From positions 244,159-308,158 of the forward strand of contig LSYV01000039.1 of assembly GCA_001584585.1 (NCBI GenBank): DNA of 64,000 nucleotides, read 5' to 3'. Position numbers and translations under genes: made by a program. The notes under the pieces were generated by a model. The model did not search any database, had not been told where the DNA came from, and worked only from the letters and a program-made list of their open reading frames with translations. Shown piece by piece: positions 10,601-21,800 of the stretch. Position 1 is the first letter of the stretch; each line of letters starts with the position of its first letter. This DNA is from Gonium pectorale (taxonomy: Eukaryota; Chlorophyta; Chlorophyceae; Chlamydomonadales; Volvocaceae).

Positions 10601-11731
10601 GGTGTACGAGCCACGGCTTGACCGGAAGACCCGCACGACCGGCTCCCGGCAGCAACACAGCATCTGTTCCCTCGCCGCCCAGCTCGTCTTCCACGCCCTC
10701 TGCGCAAAGCTCCGCACGTGGTGAGGCGGCTTCTGGAGCTTCTGCGGCCGCTGCCGCGCCGCCCGCCGGCGGAGAGCAGGGCCCGTCCTCAGGGACAGAG
10801 GAAATGCGCACGCGCCATGGCCGCAGCACAGCGTCTGCACCCCCGTGGGCGATCGGAGGTGGCGGAAAGGCAAGCGGGTCCTCCTCGACCTGACTGAAGT
10901 GCACACGCCAGGGTGCAGGCTTGTGGGCTGTGCCCGCCGGCGCCGGCCTATCCGGCAGCCGCGATGTCTCGGGGGGTGGCGGCACCAGCCATGGCCCGGG
11001 CTGCTTCAATCCCGAAGCAAGGGGCTCGTCTTTGACGATAGGATCGTGGCTGAGGACCCATGGGGTATTGGCGAGGGGAGGGGGCCGAAGAGCGCCAGTG
11101 GTAGCCAGGCTGCTGCTTCGTTGGCCTCCATTCCTGCCTGCGTTGCTCGCTGTGGGCTGCTGCCGGGTTGCAAGAGGCCTACGGGCCTCCGCTGCCTGCA
11201 AGGGTTTCCGACAACAGCACCGTAAGTCCTAACGGATCGCGCACGATGCGTTGCCCCAGACGGGGAGAGTTACTGGCACTGTAAGACGCTGTTGTACCCA
11301 GCATAACCCGGCACAGTCGGCCCCAGCAGCACTCCAGCCGTGGTGTCCTTCCTGGCACGCCTTTACTTGCCTGGCGCTCGACAGCATACGCCTCGGGGTT
11401 TATGCGTGTACCGCTCTGTTCGCAGGCTGTCAGCCAGTCCACGCGCACAACCGCCTGGGGCCAGGCTTGGGGGTTCGCACGGACTGCATCGAGCTTGTCG
11501 CTTCGTGTGTCCCCCTTTGTGAGGATGTGCGTGCAACGCTTGGAGAGGTTGGGGCTGTAGTCTGCGGGGCCGTGGGGTTCTGCTGGGTGAGCGCCGTGCG
11601 CGCCTCGCCGAAGCAATTGGCACCCTACCTCCGCCAGCATGCTTGATGGACCTCTGGATACGGGCCTTTTCGTCCCTTGCTAAACCACTAGTGGTAACTA
11701 CAATGCCAAGCGCCCAGCGTTCCTCGCTCAT
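4693..11731 (-). CDS. Large protein with N- and C-terminal BRCT-like domains and a DUF6699-like tail, ~2,081 aa
   Basis: Seven minus-strand exons: 11731-11629, 11561-11371, 11195-6451, 6308-6159, 6079-5727, 5529-5237 and 5103-4693. All six junctions agree in phase. Intron 2 is GC-AG (CGCCAG|GCAAGT). Exons 1-2 encode a BRCT domain (about residues 5-85): LGIVVTTSGL, IKHAGGDYSPNLSKRCTHIL, AVVRVDWLTACEQ. The 4.7-kb exon 3 (residues ~99-1680) is disordered, rich in Pro/Gly/Ser/Gln, and contains two families of repeated short motifs. Exon 4 resembles a second BRCT (VEALGGHVSSASHLGC ... WLAWGAHLLSP). The last two exons resemble DUF6699 (TACDVLEAVHRHYAEVLTPEE, then SALLGQRSALSGL). BRCT proteins typically bind phosphopeptides in DNA-damage or replication signalling, so a nuclear scaffold role is inferred. 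A fusion of two neighbouring genes at intron 5 is the main alternative, although the phases argue against it. Confidence 0.75.
8780..10110 (-). repeat. Four copies of a TQL-x3-L-x3-R-x-G motif in the BRCT protein
   Basis: Within the disordered exon 3 a ~20-residue helical-looking motif recurs: GPSLTQLAADLQALRHGF, GPMTQLLEGMREARHGL, GPSLTQLVDGLRQAREGL and a weaker DISFSQLLHLLQQRKAG. The sequence between copies is unrelated, so these look like selected short binding helices and not a recent tandem duplication. Confidence 0.65.
10590..11066 (-). repeat. Five copies of a Pro-Trp-centred short motif in the BRCT protein
   Basis: Near the start of exon 3 the dipeptide PW followed by hydrophobic residues and then an acidic/Pro patch recurs: TPWVLSHDPIVKDEP, GPWLVPPPPE, APWRVHFSQVEEDP, RPWRVRISSVPEDG and KPWLVHHVEHSADD. 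Conserved Trp in otherwise disordered sequence suggests a repeated docking motif. Confidence 0.65.
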
Positions 11732-12841
11732 CAGGGTCTGTCTTGCACAAATACAGCGTCAAGTTCGGAGACAACATACATGAGTAAATACAGCTTAATG
11801 CAGGAATGGTAGCTCGCAAATCACGGTCAACGAGATACCATTGTTCAGTTAGTCAACCGTTAGTCAAACCGTTTATTCATTAATGGATCTGGATTGGAGC
11901 CGCGTGCTTGGGGTGGGTTACACATCAGACCAGAGATGGTGTGGATGGGTCAGCCTTGTGAGAGGCAGCAATGGTCGGGCAATGGCCTGCGGGATCTGGG
12001 GATCCGGAGGCGAAGTTGCTCCCAGCGTCTCCCATCCGCTCCCATCAGCCGGCCAGCCGTTAACAGCAGTTCCCCGGAGGGCACGCCAAACTGCAGGCGA
12101 ATTGTTAAGTCTTGGTCAAGCAACTGTGGCGGAGTGTGGGTGCGGGCCGTTGGCAGCTGACCACGGACCCCTGCAGCTAATAGTTGGCCGTGCTGTGCCA
12201 TGCATTCTGTAGACAGCTGACTGGCACATCGTCAGGCGTCTGACTGGCACTATGATTAAGCATGCAGAAAACAGTAGCGGAAAGCAGCACGCCAGCTCTT
12301 GCAGGAGGATCGCAGGTGTGGTGTCTCCAAAGGCACTCCCCAAAGCATGTGCCTGGTTGGTTACAGTCCCCCGGTATCGCTCCGTGCAGGTCACGAGCAT
12401 GCAGCCCCGGAGGTTCGCAACAGGAGAAAATGTGCTTGGGAAGGCATTGAACATGGATGTCGCTTGCTGGCCCCGCATGAACGGTGCCGGCTCTCCTGTA
12501 CACCCAGCCTACCACTGACCAAAGCCTGGCTGGCTGGCCTAGAAGCGTAGCGCACCACTAAGTGCTCCAACCTCGCTAGAGATGTGTCAGTGAAGCATAG
12601 AAATCCATGTTGCCTACAGCCACCTGAACTGCTGCAGCCTTTGTGCAGGCCACCCAACGAGGGCAGCTTCAATTCACGGTCACTCAGCCCTCAACGCGTC
12701 CAGGCATAGCTAACCTTGGCTGCTAGGTACGCAGAGACGCATGCCGTTTACTCGGATGAATAGCAATGTGCTAAGCTGCCCAACGTAAAGTAGTACCGTG
12801 TGCAATGCCCTGTTCTGCTCCCCGTCCAGGCCCCTGCGGCG
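11732..12841. promoter_or_regulatory. Promoter side of BRCT gene and 3' UTR of giant RCC1/TPR gene
   Basis: The left part should carry the BRCT-gene promoter and 5' UTR. The right part, up to the TGTAA signal at 12365-12361, is the 3' UTR of the giant gene. No exon is supported inside. Confidence 0.5.
12361..12365 (-). terminator. TGTAA polyadenylation signal, giant RCC1/TPR gene
   Basis: TTACA on the + strand, about 480 bp past the minus-strand stop at 12842. Confidence 0.5.
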
Positions 12842-15800
12842 TCAAAGTAGGCTCACTTGCGACCGGGGCGTGCGGCGAGACGAGGAGCTGTCGCTTATAT
12901 CGTCCCGGTCACTCTCCTCGCCGCCGCGACCGAACCCCCAGTTTGCCGGCCCTAACCCTGCCCCTGCTACCGAGGCCGCCGGCATCGTCGGGCCCCGTGG
13001 CACCGCGCCGACCACGGCCACGCTCCGCCCTGCGCCCCTAAACCCGCCAGGCTTCTCAGCAGCGGTCACGGTCCCAGCCAGCACGTCAGCCAGCCGATCC
13101 AGCATTGGCGCCGGCCGGTCCTCCAGCGCGCCCGTCAGCCGCGCGTTTAGCTCCTCCAGCATCGCCGCCGCCAGGACGTTGGTGCGCCGCATCTGCAGCC
13201 CGCGGTCGCGGCTTGGCGGCGCCTGCTCCTGTGGCGCCGGCCGCACGGCTGACCCCAGCGGCGGCGGCAGCAGACCATACCGCCGATCCGCCTTGAGCCT
13301 CCGCGCAGCCAGTGTAGCATCAGGCACGCCTCCCCGGTACGCCCGTAGCGGTCCCGGGATCTCGTCCGGGCTGGCAGTGGCCGCAGCCGCCGCCGGCACC
13401 ACGGGCGGTGACCGTGCGCGACCGCCGCGGCGCTGCTGGCCGCTGCCGGCCGTGGCCGCAGCTGCGGCGCCGCCGCCGGGGATGCTGCGTGGCGCCCGCT
13501 CCAGAACCACCACGCCCTCGGGCACGCGCGCGTGAACGGAGCCCGCGGCGTGCTTGGCAATGTCGTCTTTGAGCGCCTCAAATGTTGCCATAACCTCGGG
13601 GGCCGCGCGGTGCACCCCTCCGCCCAGGTAATCCGGGTCGTGTCTGCTGCGGTAATACTTGACTCCGTTGCGGCCCTTCGCAAACGGAAGCTTGGCAGCC
13701 GCCGGGGTGGTAGTCACCAGATTGCCCATCGGCGACCTCGGCGGCTCCTGTTCGCCGTCTGCCGAGGAGCGAGCGCCGGCGCTGCCGCCCGNNNNNNNNN
13801 NNNNNNNNNNNNNNNNNNNNNNNNNNNNNNNNNNNNNNNNNNNNNNNNNNNNNNNNNNNNNNNNNNNNNNNNNNNNNNNNNNNNNNNNNNNNNNNNNNNN
13901 NNNNNNNNNNNNNNNNNNNNNNNNNNNNNNNNNNNNNNNNNNNNNNNNNNNNNNNNNNNNNNNNNNNNNNNNNNNNNNNNNNNNNNNNNNNNNNNNNNNN
14001 NNNNNNNNNNNNNNNNNNNNNNNNNNNNNNNNNNNNNNNNNNNNNNNNNNNNNNNNNNNNNNNNNNNNNNNNNNNNNNNNNNNNNNNNNNNNNNNNNNNN
14101 NNNNNNNNNNNNNNNNNNNNNNNNNNNNNNNNNNNNNNNNNNNNNNNNNNNNNNNNNNNNNNNNNNNNNNNNNNNNNNNNNNNNNNNNNNNNNNNNNNNN
14201 NNNNNNNNNNNNNNNNNNNNNNNNNNNNNNNNNNNNNNNNNNNNNNNNNNNNNNNNNNNNNNNNNNNNNNNNNNNNNNNNNNNNNNNNNNNNNNNNNNNN
14301 NNNNNNNNNNNNNNNNNNNNNNNNNNNNNNNNNNNNNNNNNNNNNNNNNNNNNNNNNNNNNNNNNNNNNNNNNNNNNNNNNNNNNNNNNNNNNNNNNNNN
14401 NNNNNNNNNNNNNNNNNNNNNNNNNNNNNNNNNNNNNNNNNNNNNNNNNNNNNNNNNNNNNNNNNNNNNNNNNNNNNNNNNNNNNNNNNNNNNNNNNNNN
14501 NNNNNNNNNNNNNNNNNNNNNNNNNNNNNNNNNNNNNNNNNNNNNNNNNNNNNNNNNNNNNNNNNNNNNNNNNGCACTCGCAGCTGGAACGCCTCCAGCC
14601 GCTCGTGCGCTGACATGCGCAGCGGCTCGAGGCGGCGCGGCACCAGCACCGCCGCCGCCGCGGCGGCGGCCGCGAGCGTGGCATTCGCCTGCTCGCGCTT
14701 CGCCGCCAGGGACAGTCGCGGCCCTGCGATCTGCGCGATGGGGTCCACCCCCGGCCGGCGGCCCCGGAGGGTTTTTCCCGCGGCGCGGTGCAGCGCCTCT
14801 ATTATCGCCTGCTTCTCCTTCTCCACCTGTTCCTGGGCGATGGAGCGGTAGCGCAGGTCCAGCTTGACGAGGCGGTGCTGCATGTGCCGCATGTTGCGGG
14901 CCGCCGTCTGCGTACGCGGGTGGCACGAGCCCAGCACCACGCGGAACGTCTCGGCGGCGCCAGTCAGCAGGCGCAGGGCCATATGGGTCTTGCCCAGTCG
15001 GTCCAGGCAGCAGGCCAGGTTGTGGTGCGCCAGGGCGGTGTCCACGTGGTGGCTGCCCAACTCGGGGTGCAACTCGCGGAGGACCTTGGCCTGGGGGGGG
15101 GGGAGGGTAGGGGCAGTATGGGGCGGTCCTGGCGTGGATTAGGGGTCCCCGCAGGTGGGGCAGCGGGATAGACCAGTACGGCTATGCGCCACGTGGCGGT
15201 CCATGCCATGCGTACGGCTAGCACAATGGCGGCATGTGGATGCGCTTGCCCTGCATCGCGGCTTCACGGATTGCCGGACCCTCCGGCCGCTTCCAAGCGC
15301 AACGGACAAGCCATCATGAGCGCCTCTGTCGCCGACGGTCATTGCCGGGCCCAGCATTGAGCCCCCTCCCCAACGTGAGAGCGAGCAGCCTGTCACCTGC
15401 TCGACAGCCGCCCACCCCAACTGCCATCCGCCTCTGCCCACCAAACACGGACCCACCTGCACCAGGTGCTCGAACGCCGCCTGCAGGTGGCCCGCGTGGT
15501 AAAGCAGGTGGCCCCGCACGCTATGCAGCAGCGGCTCCGCGGAGTGGCCCTCGGGCAGCCGCCGCAGAGCCGCGTCCGCCTCGTCGTAGCAGGCCATGGC
15601 AGACGCGTCGCGGCCGCAGCTCAGCAGCACGCTGGCCCGGGCCAGGCACAGGTAGCTGGGCGGGAGCAGGTGCAGGGGCGTACGAGGACGTGCAGTCGGT
15701 ACAGGGTGCCTGGCGGCTACAACGCGAGCATCGGGGTCTGCACCATGCAGTGTCCAGGGCCCCGCTCTTATGCTCTGCCACCGCCCTGTTGCCCGCCGCA

Positions 15801-18800
15801 AGGAGTGTGCAGCAGCATGTGCAGTTACTCTCACGTCCACACCGAGCATCCCATGGGACTCACATCTCCTGCTCCGGTGACAGCGTCAGCTTGGCCCCGA
15901 ACGGCAGCTGCCCCTCGCCCGACACGGCAGCGCGCCACACGCCTGCCGCCCGCTCGTACTCGGCCAGCGCCGCGGGGCAGTCCCCCCGGTTGTGTAGCTC
16001 CGCGGCGCGAGCCAGCAGCATGGACACCACCTCGGGCACCGGGGCAGGGGGCACCACCATCTCCTGAGGGCAAAGGGGGCAGAAGCCACGCCCTCAGCAC
16101 GCGCATCACGCCCGTGTCGTGTAACCGTGCCTCACATTTCCGTTGCAGGAGAAGAAAACTATTCAAGGTTCGGCGAGAGGTGGTGTGTGTACGACGCTTG
16201 CTGTGCGACACTGTATCGTACGTACCTGCAGCAGTACGGGCGCGTAGTCGTTGGACGACAGGTACGACCAGCCGGGCTGCGCAGCGCCCTCCTCCGGCTG
16301 CTTGTCAAAGCGCAGCGTCCACCACTGCGCGTACGGGTTCTCCACGCCGCCCGCGCCCCGCACCGCGGCAGCGGCCGCAGCGGCGGCGTTGTCCATCGTG
16401 CCCAGGTTGTTGGTGCGAGTCCTGCCAGTCGGGCGGGCAGGTGGGCGGGTCAGGGCACTTGTCGCATCGAATGGCCCCCAGTCGTGCGATGCCATCCTGG
16501 CCATTAGCCCAGGATTGAGCATGTGGCAAGTCAGCATGTGGCAAGCCCGTCTGTTGTCTGGCAGCACCGCACACGAGGGCAGCAGGCATACTACTTGCTG
16601 GCGAGACATCCAGCCCGGGCTAACGCCGCGCGCCAACCGGGTTCAGGGGATAGCCTCCCCACTCGCACGCACCTGGCCCTCTTCAGCGAGCACAGCTGTG
16701 CGAAGAACGTCTCCAGCATATCCTCCACCGTCATGCCCTGCTCCTTGTAGCGGGGGTGGTGGTAGATGGTCATGCCAGTCAGACACACAGCGTCCACGAA
16801 CTGGGGGTACCCCATGTTCTGCAGGGCAGAGGAGAGGTGGGGGAGAGAGGAGGGGAGAGGAGAAGGGGCGGAGGGGGGCGCTTCAGAAAGGTACGGATGG
16901 CGGAGGCGCGAGGCACGAGGGATCCAAGGGGAATGAGGAGCCCGGAGTAAGGCGCAGGGCGAGGACCCCGGGCGCCCGAGCGCACCCGGCCGCGGACGCT
17001 TTGGCAACGCACCGCCGGGAGGAGCTGCAGGCCAAACCCCCTGCAGCCCAGGAGGGCGCGGAACGGTGGTGCAAGGATTGACCTACGTGGCCGCCTAGGT
17101 GCAGGGCCGTGTCGGGGAAAGCGCTGTGTAGCCATACAGCGCTCCCCCCAGCTGCTGCCCCCTGGATCCCGCACCTGGATGTAGCTCTCCACTCCGTCCA
17201 TGAAGTTGACCCGCCGGAAGATCTCCTCCAGGCCCGCCGGCTGGATGAGCGCGGGAATCACCTATGGTGGAAAGGGGTTGGTCGGAAGGGTACGCATCGT
17301 CTGTTGCCTACGTTGCGACCATGCCTGGAACGGCTGCCGCTGTCCATTGCCTTGTCTGGCTCGCCCTGACCTGTGAGTCACAGTCAGTTCCGATCACGGA
17401 TGCCGCCCCCACATACACCAGAAAATACACCCCCTCTGGGTCATGGTTTTAGAAGACCCGCCCCGGCGCAGCGCCCCACCTTGCGGTCCTGGCACAGCTG
17501 CAGGAACTGCACGAACGACATGGTGATTGGGCTGTGGGCGGGGGCGCCGGGGCTGCCGCTGCCGCTGCCGCGACGGCTGCGCATGCTGTTAGAGGCGCGC
17601 AAGCGACCTGCGGAGGCCGTTATATTGCAATGGCGGTTACGGCGGGAGGTGGGGTGCCTAGTGCTGAACCCTTTCCCGTATGGGAGCTCGCATGCGATCT
17701 ACAACAGCTCTGAGACTACCTGCTGCGTTCCCACTTCCCACCGTGCAGCCTCAACACGCCCTGGCTGGACCCTGTCCCCTCGGCGTACGCCCCTCTCGCG
17801 CAACCGCAAGGTAGGTTTGCCCCATCTGCACGCGGCCGGGCCCCACCACTGCGCGCCGTGTTGGGCCGGGAGCCGGTGGAGGGCCTGGGCGGCCCGAACG
17901 AGCGCGTCCGCATCATGGTGGCCCTCGAAACGGAGCGTGAGAGGGGGCGGGACGCGCCCCGTCCGACGGAGCCGGCGCGGGACAGGGGCCGGCCGGAGCG
18001 GCTAGTGGCGGTGCCAGGCCGGCTGCTGGCGTTGACGACGGTGCCGGGAGGCCGGCCCGTTGTCTGCTTCGACTCTTCACGGCCGTAGATCTGCACGCGG
18101 CACAGGAGTACAGCGCGCCTATCGCATCGACCGTTTTCTGGGTGAGGGCTAATACAAGTGAGCCCAATTAAATCCGAGGCTGTCCATTTTACGAGGCCTG
18201 GAATCCGATTGGATCCGATGATGTCCATGATGTGAGGCGTGGACAGAGGGCCTGTCTCGCCTCAGCGCCCGCACCTCCAGCATGCACCCACCCTGAACAG
18301 CGCTTTGAGTTGCGGCTCCCACGCCAGCACCAATGACATGATGGACGGGCCCATCATCTCCTCCAGGTACCTGATACACAAGGGGGGGGCCGGGGGCACT
18401 CAACACTAAGGCGAGAGTTCAAACATTGATGGGTTATCACACAATCTCCTGGTGAGGGCCGACGCACATGGGGTAGATGCACGTGGGACCGACGGGAGCA
18501 GATCCTCGGCCCTCGAGTGAGCTTCGCTTTACAACTAGCAAGCCGCTTTGAGGTTGGGAAGACAGGAAGGTGAACACACACGTCTCCCGACGATAATTGG
18601 ACTTGTTTGCGCACGCTGTCACGCATATCGAACACACGTCTCCCGACCCCTCGCGCAGCCGTGGACGCAAACGGCAAGACCGCCCGCCGCTCACTTGTCG
18701 AACTTGGTGGAGCGCGTCTCCACGACCGGCAGCACGTGGCGCTCGATGAGCAGGCGCCACGCGGCCATGGGGGAGCTGATCTTGGGGTACTTCTGCACGG

Positions 18801-21800
18801 CCAGCCGCTGGATCACCTCGCTGAACTGCTCGCGCGTCAGCAGCTTGCCGGGCTGCGCGCTCAGCTTCTTGGACGCCTTGCCACCGCCCGCTACGTACAT
18901 GGAGGTTAACGGGGGAGGGACGTGAAAGAGGTGGGGCGGCGCCTTGCAGGCCGGAATAGGAGAGGCGCGTGGACGGGCGGCCCATGATAGGTTGCGACAG
19001 CTAAGCGGTTGCGCATCTGCTTAGCCTACGAGCTGGGTGAACAGAGCCTAGTCCTCCACGCCTCAACTGCACAAGGCAGCAGGGCCCAAATCAAACAAGC
19101 ATCCGGAAGAACCCCGACCAGCCGGACATTGACGGCGGTCACGCAGGCGGCGTGAGGGTATCGTGAGGGAGTATACCCCTTGGGACGCAGGGTGCAAAGC
19201 ATGAAAGCGCCCCGTGCACCGCGGCACGCACTTGTGGCGAGGCTCTGCTTGGTCAGCACCAGCCGGTTCACACCGCCGATGACGGACTCCGAGGCAGCGG
19301 ACTCGGGCCGCATGTTGATCCCCGGGGGGCTGCGAGGAGGTGAGACGAAGCTGCAGGGGAAAGCAAGGCAGCGCAGGGCGGGCGGGAGTCGCTGTCATCG
19401 TCGTGGCCAGGCGCTCAGGCGACAGATGCGCAAGGCGACGGCAATGCCAATGGGTTGCGGAGCTCTGAGGCTGGAGCTCTCCCGTCCAACAAGCTGGGAG
19501 GACGACGGGGACATAACCCATAGTAATTACCCAGGTATGCAGGGTCCTGCAGAGCCGCACGCAATGAACGCCGGCGGCATGCATCGCAAGCGCAAGTCGG
19601 ACCAGCGCCTGGTTACAAGATGTGTGGTGATGCCCAGGCGCCTGCGCTGCATTCCTAATACTAGCTGGCAGTGCGGCGCAGGTCGCCCACCAGCGCCCAC
19701 CCTTACGGCGCCTCTCCGCACCTGTCCCCAAACATGCCGCTCACGCGGCTGGACCCGCGCGACGACGGCCGAGAGCCGCCCCGGTGCGATGACTGCGGAC
19801 GTGAGCCGGCGCGTGTGGAGGCGCCGCTCCGCGGCCGCATCATCGCCCATCGGTCGACACTGCCTGCCCGCCCGGGAGACTGGGAGCCGGAGGCGGGCGG
19901 CGAGGGATCGCCGTAGATGCTCGGGCTGCCGGGCCGGCTTGGGTCGTCTGCGGGGCAGTTCGACACGAGGCGTCCATTCAAGACCCGTGGGTACCAGCGC
20001 TTGGGTCAAGATCCGCTGGTCGCGCCGTTTCCACACTCAAGCATGGCCGGATCACCGCGAATGCCCGGGTCTGAGCCACCTGCTTCAGGAGATCGCGATC
20101 CCGAAGACCCCATAGTGTACACATGCACGCAGCCCTGGCACTGCACAGCCCAGAGAACCCGGGCCCCACCTGTCCTGAAGGAGCTCCTCGACCCGCGCCT
20201 GCTGCGGGACCTCAGCGGGCTCTCCTTGGGCGGCGGCGGCGGTGGCGGTATGTCCACAAACGTCTTGCGCGCCACGCCCGAGCCGAACGCCACCGCCATG
20301 CTGCTGGTCGTCGAGCTGCGGTTGCGCGTGGGCGAAGCCCACGCCTTCTTTCCAGCACGCCCCTTGCCGCCCGCGGCCGGCGAGTCGCTCCGCTCGGGGC
20401 TGGTGATGGCGCTGCCACGGGAGCCCCGCTCGGTGTCTGAGCCGTCCGTCAGGGGCGGCGGGGGCGGCGGGGGCGGCCCGTCGGGCGGCTGCAGACCCGC
20501 AAAGGGAAGCTCCAGGGCCTTGAGGCTGGGCTCCCGGTGGGGCTCCGGGTGGGCCGCCCCGACAGCGGGTCCGTCCAGGCCGGTGGCGGGCGGCTGGGGT
20601 GGGCTGATGGGCGGGCTGCGCAGCGGGCTGGGAGCCCGAGCGCCCTGTCGCGGGTGTGGCGGTGGGATTAGCACGTGGCCTCACGGAAGCGGTCGTTTGC
20701 ATGGCTTGCAATGGCACCGCCTGTAAGGCGTAAACGCAACACAAGCCAAGACCCGTCTGGCACCAGCGCCACCGTATTCAGACGCGGGGGAGAGCAATGG
20801 CTATCCCGTACTCTCACGGGGCGTGCCCTCATCAGACCTCCTGCCCTCACAGCAGTGCCATCGTCGCGCGGAACTCACGTGCGCGGCGCGCTCCGGACTG
20901 GACATCCTGGGGGGCGTCGCCGTGTCGCTGCTGTCGCCGCCGTACTGCTCCGTCGTGAAGCTCGGCCACGACAGCCCCAGATCCAGCTCCTCATCGGTCA
21001 TTTGCCCAACGCCGCCGCCGCTGCCGCCGCCGCCGGTGCGGCCAATGCCGCCGCCTCCGTGACCGCCCTCGTTCGTTGCGTCCGGCGACACACGGCCGCC
21101 GGGCGCATCAAGATCCAAAACTTGCGGCAGCGAGGAGGCGGATCCCGCGTACGACATGCTTCCCGGCATGCCGTCGACGTCAGCGAAGCTGACGGGCCGG
21201 CGGTTCTTGAGGAGACCGGCGAGGTCGCGTGGCTGGGCGGTGCCGCCGCGGCGGCCGCCCGGGCGGCGCAGCTTGTTGACAAACAGCGTGGCAGCGGCCT
21301 GAGCGGCGGTGGTGGAGGGGGAGCTGGCGGAGATGACGCCGGTGGCGGTTTCGGCGCGGGAGCGGCCGCCGGCTGGGCTTACGGTGGCGCCGGTGCCCCC
21401 GGCTGTGGCGGCCATGGTTTCGGATCGCAGCATGAGGGGCGCCGTGGCGGCGGCAGCGCTGGCGAAGGGCGAGTTGAGGGGGTGCGTGGCTCCTTGCGGG
21501 GGCGTCGACTGCGACCACAGGAGGGCAGGGAAGACCACGGAGGGATCATTGACATTCAGGGTCGTGCAGTCACAGCAAAGAGCAAAGGCAACCAAACGTA
21601 ACTGGCACAGAGAGCCCCGTCAGCCTGCACACTTAACCGTTGCGCGACGGCCAGCAGCAATACTCCTTCTACGCATTCCGCGCACCTGAGGCGAGGCTGA
21701 CGCGGAGGGCCAGGACGGGCGCTGCCCTCCCGGCCCCAGAATGCCGATACCTGCCTCCTCCTCGTCAACCTCGTCCGCCCGCCGCTTGGCGGCCTCCTTG

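Noticed and set aside
13532..14926. Long open frames on both strands across 13.5-14.9 kb
   Set aside because: Most of their length is the N gap. Only the minus-strand frames flanking the gap connect to supported exons.
20000..21600. Gly/Ala-rich + strand frames that look like a separate gene
   Set aside because: The minus strand of the same region carries exons 20-22 of the giant gene with matching phases; the + frames have no splice structure.
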